Shown: positions 1-5,988 of the stretch, in pieces
Layout of the letters: every line of letters begins with the position of its first letter
Position numbering within the stretch: position 1 is the stretch's first letter
Origin: Ignavibacteria bacterium UBA4661
Lineage (GTDB): Bacteria; Bacteroidota; Ignavibacteria; Kapaibacteriales; UBA4661
Length of the DNA: 5,988 nucleotides
Direction: 5' to 3'
Assembly (NCBI GenBank): GCA_002405405.1
Contig: DHLT01000293.1
Coordinates: 5,812 to 11,799, forward strand
Made by a program: the position numbers and the translations under genes
The notes under the pieces: generated by a model
Databases searched by the model: none
The model's input: the letters and a program-made list of their open reading frames with translations, nothing else
What the model was told of the DNA's origin: nothing

Positions 1-1463
1 GTTTCATTCTTCGTAATCATCGTAATCGTGGCGGGTGCCGTATCGAGTACCACATTAAAAAGATTTTTTTGCTCGTCAAGTTCTCGATTCTTGTCTGTAA
101 GAAGACGGCTCAAATGTTGTTCGGCACGATAGCGTCTATGAAGGTAGAAGCCAAGCCCCATCATAAAAAGAAGCCCGCTAACAGCTACAATGAGACGATA
201 TGTCTGCTCATTGGCATTTTCTTGTTGCTGTTGTACTTGTGCCAAAAGTTGAGAATTTTCTTTTTTCATTTCGAGTGTGTTATACTCAATTTGATATTGG
301 AGAATTTGCTTCTCTGACTCCGCCAACCGAATGCTGTCACGTAGGTTGCGATGGAGAATTGTGTATTGATATGCTTCTTGATATTTACCGATACGTGCGT
401 AAGAATCAGAAAGTTCTGAATAAATTTTTTCTAAGCCGTATAAGTAGCCTACTGCTTGAGCCATAGGCAGCATACGAAGAGCAAATTCTACGGCGCGTTT
501 CGGCTCACCAATTAACCGATAAATTTTTGCAATATCCGGAGTAACATTACAGATACCGGATCGATTGCCAATCCTGCTATACGCATCATATGCACGCATA
601 CAATAATCAAGTGCTGTCGTATATTGTTGTAGTTCAATATGCAGATTACCAAGACTGTGGAGTACATGTGCATAGCCGGAACCATTGATAAGATCAGGTG
701 TACGATATGCTACTTCTGCTTTCGCTAAATAATAATAGGCGCTATCATACTGTTTCAATTGAGTGTAGGCATTACCCGCATTGAGATAAAGCAAGCGTGT
801 TGGCAAATTTCCTTGCAAAGCAATGACTAAACCACGTTTAAAGGATTGCAGTGCTAATTCTGCTTGCCCACGGTCATTATGAATCGAACCAATGGCTGTG
901 TGAGCTTCAACTATAAGTAAGGGCTGTTTTGTTCGTTCAGCAGCAATAAGCGCACGTTGTGCTAATTGCATAGCCGTGAGACGATCCGTCAGATAATTAT
1001 TATAAATACCAATGGCTACTTGTGCAAGCATGACAATGTCTACATCACTTTTTTCACGGTCAGCAATGCTTAAAGCATCTGCAATATATCGTACAGCTTG
1101 TGCGACATTGTTTTTCCGTATGTTGATACGGCTCAGGACACCATAGGCACGCGCCACTCCTAAAGGGTAGTTTAATGAAGAGGATAGATTCAGCGCTTCT
1201 TGCACAGAGTTTATACTACTTACTGAATCCGACACACGATTACATAGTATAGCATACTGAATTAATGTATTAACACGAGTTGTATCTTTAGGTAATGAAG
1301 ATAACAAGACCTGTAATGAATCAATTTGTTGCTTCATGCTTCCAAATGGGGACGATATTGACTGCGCCCACAAAGACTCTCTGCCTCCGACAATATTGAA
1401 AGCTATACACCATGCTGCACACAAGCATACAAAGCGGAACAAGTGACAAAAAAAAGCTTTCAT
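1..1463 (-). CDS. TPR-repeat membrane sensor protein with C-terminal PAS-like domain (3' end cut by window edge)
   Basis: This frame is open from an ATG at 1463 to the left edge, giving 487 residues with no stop, so the C-terminus is missing. Residues 1-34 form a hydrophobic signal peptide (MKAFFCHLFRFVCLCAAW..., likely cleavage near WAQ-S). Residues about 60-378 are helical TPR repeats; the clearest are at 188-215, 226-253, 268-299, 308-339 and 348-378. A Gln/Glu-rich coiled coil follows at about 380-420. One membrane segment lies at 423-441 (LIVAVSGLLFMMGLGFYLH) and a second short coiled coil at 442-467. From about 467 (LFNVVLDTAPATITMI) the sequence looks like the start of a PAS domain. 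The inferred topology is a periplasmic TPR sensor with a cytoplasmic output. The output enzyme is off-window: histidine kinase, nucleotide cyclase or GGDEF are all possible. No clear Shine-Dalgarno precedes the ATG; the start is chosen because the signal peptide begins there and an in-frame TAG lies 12 codons upstream. The gene lies 97 bp after the TPR histidine kinase on the same strand, so co-transcription is likely. Confidence 0.88.
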   Translation of the reverse strand, partial: MKAFFCHLFRFVCLCAAWCIAFNIVGGRESLWAQSISSPFGSMKQQIDSLQVLLSSLPKDTTRVNTLIQYAILCNRVSDSVSSINSVQEALNLSSSLNYPLGVARAYGVLSRINIRKNNVAQAVRYIADALSIADREKSDVDIVMLAQVAIGIYNNYLTDRLTAMQLAQRALIAAERTKQPLLIVEAHTAIGSIHNDRGQAELALQSFKRGLVIALQGNLPTRLLYLNAGNAYTQLKQYDSAYYYLAKAEVAYRTPDLINGSGYAHVLHSLGNLHIELQQYTTALDYCMRAYDAYSRIGNRSGICNVTPDIAKIYRLIGEPKRAVEFALRMLPMAQAVGYLYGLEKIYSELSDSYARIGKYQEAYQYTILHRNLRDSIRLAESEKQILQYQIEYNTLEMKKENSQLLAQVQQQQENANEQTYRLIVAVSGLLFMMGLGFYLHRRYRAEQHLSRLLTDKNRELDEQKNLFNVVLDTAPATITMITKNE

Positions 1464-1494
1464 GATAGCGACTGTAATAAAAAGCAACGAATGC

Positions 1495-1523
1495 AGACTA
1501 TCCGGAAAATACGATTCTCTCAA
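1495..1523 (-). promoter_or_regulatory. Weak candidate sigma70-like promoter before the PAS-type TPR sensor gene
   Basis: On the minus strand, TTGAGA (1523-1518) and TAGTCT (1500-1495) are separated by 17 bases. They match TTGACA at five of six positions and TATAAT at three of six. Initiation would fall about 25 bases before the ATG at 1463. The rest of the 97-bp gap (1464-1560) shows no terminator hairpin and no RNA gene. The weak -10 match makes this only a possibility; read-through from the upstream kinase gene is equally likely. Confidence 0.2.
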
Positions 1524-1560
1524 TAATGCAACTTTTCTCTTCAAGCACTGTCTATCAGTC

Positions 1561-3588
1561 TTAAGAGTTAGGTTGTTTTATAGGCAGTTCAACGATGAAT
1601 GTAGCACCTTGACCGAAGATACTTTCAACCCACACTCTTCCATGATGAAGATCGACAATATGTTTGACACTGGATAAACCTACGCCATGCGAAGACTCTC
1701 CGCCGGTGGGTCGGGCAGAAAGTTTTTGAAAAAATCCAAATGCCTTTGCTTTATCCTCTTCTGTTAAACCCGGCCCCTCATCTTGTACTTCAAATCGAAT
1801 TGTTGTGTCAGTATTGTGATGAAGCGCAATACGAACTTGCGTGTTTAGCGGGAAATACTTGAGTGCATTACTGATGAGATTATCCACGACTTGTCGAAGT
1901 TTGCGTTCATCGCCAGCGATTGTGATACTCTCTTCACAGTTCAGAATGAGGGTCTGATTTTTCTTCTGTGCCATGAGAGTAAATTGATGCGTGGCAACAC
2001 GAAGCATATCACTCATAGAAAATTCTTGAATATCTAATACAACATTCCCCGATTCCATAGCGGCTCTGTCCAATAAATCACCAATCATCTCTAACATACG
2101 CACACTCATGGATTGAATCTCTTCCGCAAATTCCCGGTTTTCCCCTTCCGAACTACTCTGTAAGATCTCCGCAAGTGAACGGATATTCATCAGTGGATTC
2201 TTTAAATCATGCGATGCGACACTGAGAATTTTAATTTTCATCGCATTGGCTTGTTCAAACTCCAGATTAGTTTGTTGGAGTGCCTTGTTAATACTATGCA
2301 ACTGTTGTGTCTGTCGATGCAATCGAGTATTTGTTTCCTGCAAGGCAACATTAGCTATATCAAGATCATGGCTACGTTCGGCAAGTGCACGCTCGGAAAT
2401 AAGGCGTTTCCGGTACTGAATTGCTCCGATGATCAATGTGGTACCAATAATCACAACAGCAGTTAATAAAATAGTCTGGTATAATGTATCTCGCTCACGA
2501 TTGAGAATGCGTATAGATTCTTGATTGCGTTCAGATTCGTATCGATGCAATTCCTCAAGCCCACCAAGCAATTCGCCTCGTCGATTAAAAATCAGTGAGT
2601 CACGAAGCGTTGTGAGTCGCTCACGAATTTCCAATGCTTTTGCAATATTGCCACTGTGTTTTTCGGCTTCCGCAAGAAGTTTGTAGATCTCAATGCGAGG
2701 CATGAGAATGTGAAAACTTTGTGCGACTGAATCGGCTTTATTCAGATATGATAAGGATAGAGCTGGCTTATGAACGATCGTAATGTAATACCGAGCCAGA
2801 TTCGTTAAACCATCAATTAAGGTAAGATTATTATTTTCAATAATAGCTTGCTCTATACCTTGATGTAGCAAAGCCAATCCACGCTGACTATCAATCTCGC
2901 CAAACAGATGAACCCGTCCAAGGGCAACTATATCAACTGAAGATGAATTCCCGACAGCAGAACGGCGGACAGAATCTGCACGCATATAATATTGCAAAGC
3001 GGGGGAGTATTTATGTTGCCTATAATAGGCATCTCCGATGCTGTTACAGACACCGGCTATACCCATAGTCGTATTCAACTGCTCATGAATAGACAGTGAC
3101 TCATGAAAATTTTTAAGTGCGCTCTCGAAATTTCCAGTTTCCGACTGAATGATACCAATGTTGTTCAGAATATTTGCATGCTCACGACGATTTTGTGTCG
3201 AATCTGCAATGCGCAATGCTTTAGTATAGCATTCCAATGCCGTAGCATACGCACCAACTGTATATGAAGCAATACCTAAATTTTTAAGTGCAACAACTTC
3301 GCCATTGGTATAGCGTAGTGATCGTGCAAGAAGAAGAGCTTTTTCGGCATACCCGCGCATCTGTTCTGGCGCATAGTCTTTGGCTTGAAAAGCAATAATA
3401 TTGAGTAGGTTTACCTTTGCTGTATCTGTTGCTGTTGATAGTAAGTGCTGCAATCTTTCGAGTGTAGGATTCTGAAGAGTTGACAATGTCCTTGCATACA
3501 GTACCTGATGCACTAATACCATCGAAACTATAGCATATAGGATCAAAAGATAAAGCGAAACCAACGTATGTAGAGATCGTTTTTTCAT
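1561..3588 (-). CDS. TPR-domain sensor histidine kinase (signal peptide, TPRs, TM, HisKA, HATPase_c)
   Basis: This is a complete 675-residue membrane histidine kinase. Residues 1-32 are a signal peptide or N-terminal anchor (MKKRSLHTLVSLYLLILYAI...). Residues about 40-335 hold TPR repeats, clearest at 97-130, 136-170 and 176-208, and predicted to be periplasmic. A membrane segment spans 371-390, and a coiled coil at about 393-450 (ALQETNTRLHRQTQQLHSIN) links it to the kinase core. The HisKA H-box is SHDLKNPL with phospho-acceptor His460; D461 and N464 form the D/ExxN pattern linked in this family to phosphatase activity. HATPase_c motifs are all present: N-box N570/N574, G1 DEGPG at 603-607, F-box FGFF at 617-620, G2 GVGL at 635-638, and G3 GQG at 659-661. 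The enzyme should therefore autophosphorylate and pass phosphate to a response regulator. There is no receiver domain in the protein and no regulator gene in the window, so the partner is unknown. No obvious Shine-Dalgarno precedes the ATG; the start is supported by the signal peptide. The ligand is unknown. Confidence 0.95.
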   Translation of the reverse strand: MKKRSLHTLVSLYLLILYAIVSMVLVHQVLYARTLSTLQNPTLERLQHLLSTATDTAKVNLLNIIAFQAKDYAPEQMRGYAEKALLLARSLRYTNGEVVALKNLGIASYTVGAYATALECYTKALRIADSTQNRREHANILNNIGIIQSETGNFESALKNFHESLSIHEQLNTTMGIAGVCNSIGDAYYRQHKYSPALQYYMRADSVRRSAVGNSSSVDIVALGRVHLFGEIDSQRGLALLHQGIEQAIIENNNLTLIDGLTNLARYYITIVHKPALSLSYLNKADSVAQSFHILMPRIEIYKLLAEAEKHSGNIAKALEIRERLTTLRDSLIFNRRGELLGGLEELHRYESERNQESIRILNRERDTLYQTILLTAVVIIGTTLIIGAIQYRKRLISERALAERSHDLDIANVALQETNTRLHRQTQQLHSINKALQQTNLEFEQANAMKIKILSVASHDLKNPLMNIRSLAEILQSSSEGENREFAEEIQSMSVRMLEMIGDLLDRAAMESGNVVLDIQEFSMSDMLRVATHQFTLMAQKKNQTLILNCEESITIAGDERKLRQVVDNLISNALKYFPLNTQVRIALHHNTDTTIRFEVQDEGPGLTEEDKAKAFGFFQKLSARPTGGESSHGVGLSSVKHIVDLHHGRVWVESIFGQGATFIVELPIKQPNS

Positions 3589-3658
3589 TGCATGTGCGAG
3601 TGTTGATGGCGTTGGAGAAAAAAGCCTACGCAGTAAAATAGAGAAAAATATAATGCTC

Positions 3659-3680
3659 TACGAGATAGCATAGTCTCATA
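3659..3680 (-). repeat. Short inverted repeat (candidate operator) upstream of the kinase gene
   Basis: On the minus strand, TATGAGA (3680-3674) and TCTCGTA (3665-3659) are inverted copies separated by eight bases (CTATGCTA). Six of seven positions are Watson-Crick and the seventh would be a G-U pair in RNA. The dyad sits about 70-90 bp before the kinase ATG and overlaps the weak -10 candidate, where a repressor or response-regulator dimer could bind. It is not followed by a clean T-run, so it does not look like a terminator. It is short enough to have arisen by chance. Confidence 0.3.
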
Positions 3681-3726
3681 GGGCAAAAACAATACCAAAA
3701 CCAATTTTTTTCTTTTTGAGTGTATG

Positions 3727-3742
3727 TTACGCTGTTTACGCT
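3727..3742. repeat. Tandem 7-bp direct repeat TTACGCT with 9-bp period
   Basis: TTACGCT occurs at 3727-3733 and again at 3736-3742, separated by GT. On the minus strand this reads AGCGTAA-AC-AGCGTAA. Paired direct repeats close to one helical turn apart are a common layout for response-regulator binding sites. This pair lies just past the terminator of the propeller gene and about 140 bp before the kinase start. The repeat is seen directly; a regulatory role is inference. Confidence 0.3.
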
Positions 3743-3757
3743 ACGAAAAGAGGGCAT

Positions 3758-3787
3758 AAAAAAAGGGTAGAAGAATCTTCTACCCTT
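3758..3787 (-). terminator. Rho-independent terminator of the propeller-protein gene
   Basis: On the minus strand an 11-bp perfect stem lies 24 bases after the TAG stop: AAGGGTAGAAG (3787-3777) pairs with CTTCTACCCTT (3773-3763) around a three-base loop. It runs straight into a tract of seven T (3764-3758). This is a textbook intrinsic terminator. It closes the transcript of the gene at 3812-5988 and separates it from the kinase gene downstream. On the plus strand the hairpin is followed only by TTATT, and there is no plus-strand gene for it to serve. Confidence 0.92.
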
Positions 3788-3811
3788 ATTGCCACATCCT
3801 TGCAGGAAGAA

Positions 3812-5988
3812 CTATTGTTCTCGTTTATCAAATTCTGCACGCGAGAGGAGTGAAATCGCTTGCAGTTTTTGTGCTTGTAAGAGAGTATTCAAGGTACCCA
3901 GTTCTTTTTGCGTAAATGCCGTCCATTTTTTTGTCAGCGCATCGACTTCATTCCGAAGATTTTTTAAACGGTTCAGTTTTACCATGCCCGGATTGCCCGC
4001 ATAGCCGGTAATTCCTCCCCATAAATCACTTGCACGTTCGCGGAGTTTATCTTCAGTATCGGCAAACATTGTGTTTTTATCTGCAATGAGTTCGCTGTGG
4101 AAAGCGGCAATTTGTTTTGCATACGCAGAAAATTTATCAGCTGTTGCTTTATCATTGCTTGATGCTTTTGCAGCTTCTTCGACAACTGTCCGCGCCTGAC
4201 CAACTATTTCTGTGAGATAAGCAATGTCCTCTTGCAGAGCGAATATTTTAGCAACAGCTTCACGACGTACTTTGCGGTCAGCCGGACTGTGAGCATCCGA
4301 CTCACGTAGTTCGATAGTGCCGGTATAGACTTTATCATTTTTAGTGATACGAACGGTGTAAGTACCCGGATCTACAATCGTACCAAAGGGTACACCACCA
4401 AAATTTGCAGATCGTGCAATTTTAGGAGCTTTGCCACGCATTCCCCAAATTACCCGATTAACGCCTTTGCGTTTAGTCGGTGTAAGATTTGCCAATACGG
4501 TTCCTTTGCTATCAAGAACTTCGAGTTTCAAGTCGCCCGACATCATACGCGCTTTCATGTAATAAACAATTTGCGCAACGCCGATCGGATTACCGGCAAT
4601 GTATTCATCATTACCGGAATAATCAGCAAACGACACCTCGCCATCCGTGATTACTGCTTCGGTTGGCAGAATAACAAGATCGTCAGATAATTTCTCCGGT
4701 GTCAGACCACGCAATGACGTTAAATCATCAATGATAATGATACCGCGACCATGTGTAGCGCAAATAACATCATGCTCACGCGGATGAATTGCTATATCAC
4801 GAACAGGAGTCGAGGGAAATTCATTCTTGAATTGTGCCCACGATGTACCACCGTCAATTGAAATAAACAAGCCCAATTCAGTTCCTACAAACAGAAGGTT
4901 TTTGCTCACAATGTCCTCACGAACAACATGGGCAAAACCACGCAAAGAATCATGCATAATCCGCGTCCATGTTTTGCCATAATCAACTGTTTTGTAGATA
5001 TACGGATTCATATCGCCACGCATGTGGTTCTCAAAGGTAGCATATGCGGTTGCTTTGTCATAACGACTTGGCTCTATACAAGAAACCCATGTTCCGACAG
5101 GCAACGAAGCCGGGAGATTCGCATTCAACTTCGTCCATGATTTACCCGCATCGCGTGTTACATGCAGATTACCATCGTCAGTTCCTGCCCAAATTATTTT
5201 CTCGTCCAAAGGTGATTCTGCAATAGTAAAAATCGTACAATGATTTTCAGCAGACGTCTTGTCGGCAGTAACACCGCCGGTTTTTGCATCATATTTATTG
5301 GAATCGTTGGTTGTCAAATCAGGTGAAATACGCTCCCATGTTTCCCCACGATCCATTGTACGATGAACATATTGCGAGCCAACATACAATCGTTTTTTGT
5401 TGGTAGGGCTTGGGACAATCGGTGTATTCCAATTCCAGCGAAGTTTCTTCTCGCCAAGTTCTTCAAAAGGTTGAACAGCTTTGAATTCACTGGTTGAAAC
5501 ACGGCGACGACCGATAAATCCACCTTGCGATGTAAAGTAAATGTAATCGGGATTGTCTCGATCACGCAGAACATAAAAACCATCCCCAAATCCTGTAGAC
5601 TCCCAATTTCGATTGGCAATCCCGCCGGGATTACGTGATGGTGCAAGCCATGAACCATTATCCTGCAAGCCCCCCATAACATTGTATGGCTTCATCATGT
5701 CGTAGGACACATGATAGAATTGTGCAACCGGAAGATTCCGGAACTGGCTCCATGTTGTACCTCTATCGAGCGAACGATACACGCCACCATCGGTGCCAAG
5801 CAGTAAATGTGCAGGATTGGTTGGATCAATCCACAAAGCATGATGATCAGGGTGATTGCCTCCGCCATACTCAAAACCATTGAATGTTTTACCGCCATCG
5901 GTACTTACACCAAGTTGATAGGAAGGGCGATAAATGCGATTCGTATCACTTGGATCGATGACCATAGTTGAGAAATAAAATGGACGTG
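3812..5988 (-). CDS. VPS10/sortilin-type BNR (Asp-box) beta-propeller protein, glycosyl hydrolase-like, N-terminus off-window
   Basis: The frame is open to the right edge (RPFYFST before the Met at 5965), giving 724 residues and a TAG stop. The internal Met at 5965 is not the real start, because the codons before it match the family pattern of an aromatic-Ser motif followed by hydrophobic-DP. Numbering from that Met, six Asp-boxes (S/T-x-D-x-G-x-S/T-W/F) lie at 21-28, 65-72, 203-210, 270-277, 326-333 and 369-376. Further family hallmarks are HHALWIDP (41-48), GTDGGVYRS, GLQDNGSW (99-106), AENHCTI (239-245), VREDIVSKNLLFVGTELGLF and THGRGI. A beta-sandwich-like segment with VNRVIWGMRG and DPGTYTVRI follows at about 430-555, then a helical tail to 717. 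Such proteins are exported and often labelled glycosyl hydrolase or sialidase-like, but I see no basis for assigning an enzyme activity or substrate. The tail lacks a recognisable type IX secretion C-terminal domain. The signal peptide, if any, is off-window. A strong terminator follows the stop. Confidence 0.93.
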   Translation of the reverse strand, partial: RPFYFSTMVIDPSDTNRIYRPSYQLGVSTDGGKTFNGFEYGGGNHPDHHALWIDPTNPAHLLLGTDGGVYRSLDRGTTWSQFRNLPVAQFYHVSYDMMKPYNVMGGLQDNGSWLAPSRNPGGIANRNWESTGFGDGFYVLRDRDNPDYIYFTSQGGFIGRRRVSTSEFKAVQPFEELGEKKLRWNWNTPIVPSPTNKKRLYVGSQYVHRTMDRGETWERISPDLTTNDSNKYDAKTGGVTADKTSAENHCTIFTIAESPLDEKIIWAGTDDGNLHVTRDAGKSWTKLNANLPASLPVGTWVSCIEPSRYDKATAYATFENHMRGDMNPYIYKTVDYGKTWTRIMHDSLRGFAHVVREDIVSKNLLFVGTELGLFISIDGGTSWAQFKNEFPSTPVRDIAIHPREHDVICATHGRGIIIIDDLTSLRGLTPEKLSDDLVILPTEAVITDGEVSFADYSGNDEYIAGNPIGVAQIVYYMKARMMSGDLKLEVLDSKGTVLANLTPTKRKGVNRVIWGMRGKAPKIARSANFGGVPFGTIVDPGTYTVRITKNDKVYTGTIELRESDAHSPADRKVRREAVAKIFALQEDIAYLTEIVGQARTVVEEAAKASSNDKATADKFSAYAKQIAAFHSELIADKNTMFADTEDKLRERASDLWGGITGYAGNPGMVKLNRLKNLRNEVDALTKKWTAFTQKELGTLNTLLQAQKLQAISLLSRAEFDKREQ

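Larger units (their letters stand above)
3589..3757 (-). promoter_or_regulatory. Intergenic region, probable promoter/leader of the TPR histidine kinase gene
   Basis: This AT-rich gap lies between the terminator of the propeller gene and the kinase ATG, so the kinase promoter is most likely here. A weak candidate on the minus strand is TTGGTT, an 18-base spacer and TATGAG, preceded by an A-rich stretch (AAAAAGAAAAAAATT) that could act as an UP-like element. The -10 candidate overlaps the inverted repeat listed separately. No RNA gene, ribosome-binding site or ORF of note is visible. The promoter assignment is inference from position; the hexamer matches are poor. Confidence 0.4.

Noticed and set aside
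69..466. Two short overlapping plus-strand ORFs
   Set aside because: They lie opposite the TPR/PAS sensor frame, which has clear signal peptide, TPR and membrane features; the plus-strand products show no recognisable domain.
1406..1409. Lipoprotein signal in the Cys-rich leader of the second sensor (Cys19)
   Set aside because: The residues before Cys19 are A-A-W, and Trp at -1 does not fit a lipobox; a normal signal peptide ending near WAQ-S fits better.
1464..1560. Terminator between the two sensor genes
   Set aside because: Only 5-bp inverted matches (GATAG/CTATC) are present, with no GC-rich stem followed by a T-run.
1462..1677. Plus-strand ORF spanning the gap between the two sensors
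   Set aside because: Its second half is antisense to the conserved kinase C-terminus and its product has no domain character or ribosome-binding site.
3640..3680. Dyad plus downstream T-rich stretch as a second terminator or attenuator
   Set aside because: The stem is short and AT-rich and the T-rich stretch begins about 10 bases after it, so it does not fit an intrinsic terminator.
5314..5898. Minus-strand ORFs in another frame within the propeller gene
   Set aside because: They are shadows of the Asp-box coding frame, which carries all the family motifs.
5963..5965. Met at 5965 as the start of the propeller protein
   Set aside because: The frame stays open to the window edge and the upstream residues (RPFYFST) continue the family pattern, so the start is off-window.

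Overview
The window carries three protein-coding genes, all on the minus strand. No rRNA, tRNA, CRISPR array or insertion sequence is visible. The plus strand shows no credible gene. Base composition looks moderately AT-rich. TPR-type membrane sensor kinases next to a VPS10/BNR propeller 'glycosyl hydrolase-like' protein fit the Bacteroidota / Chlorobi / Ignavibacteria / Kapabacteria group. That placement rests on architecture and motif style, not on a marker gene.

In the direction of transcription (right to left) the layout is as follows. (1) 5988-3812 is the C-terminal part of a large extracellular-type beta-propeller protein with six Asp-box (BNR/sortilin) repeats. Its N-terminus lies beyond the right edge. 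It ends in a strong rho-independent terminator at about 3787-3758. (2) 3757-3589 is an AT-rich intergenic region of about 170 bp with a short direct repeat and an inverted repeat, probably the promoter/operator region of the next gene. (3) 3588-1561 is a complete 675-residue sensor histidine kinase: signal peptide, periplasmic TPR domain, one membrane segment, coiled coil, HisKA and HATPase_c. (4) 1560-1464 is a 97-bp gap with no terminator. (5) 1463-1 is the N-terminal 487 residues of a second TPR sensor of the same build: signal peptide, TPRs, membrane segment, coiled coil and the beginning of a PAS-like domain. Its output domain lies beyond the left edge.

The two TPR sensors look like a tandem paralogous pair. 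They share a related opening TPR motif, and the missing terminator between them allows co-transcription. The propeller gene is closed off by its own terminator and is probably a separate unit. No response regulator is present in the window, so the partner of the kinase is unknown. I did not find a clearly undescribed system. The points most worth checking are the tandem sensor pair and the repeats in front of the kinase gene.
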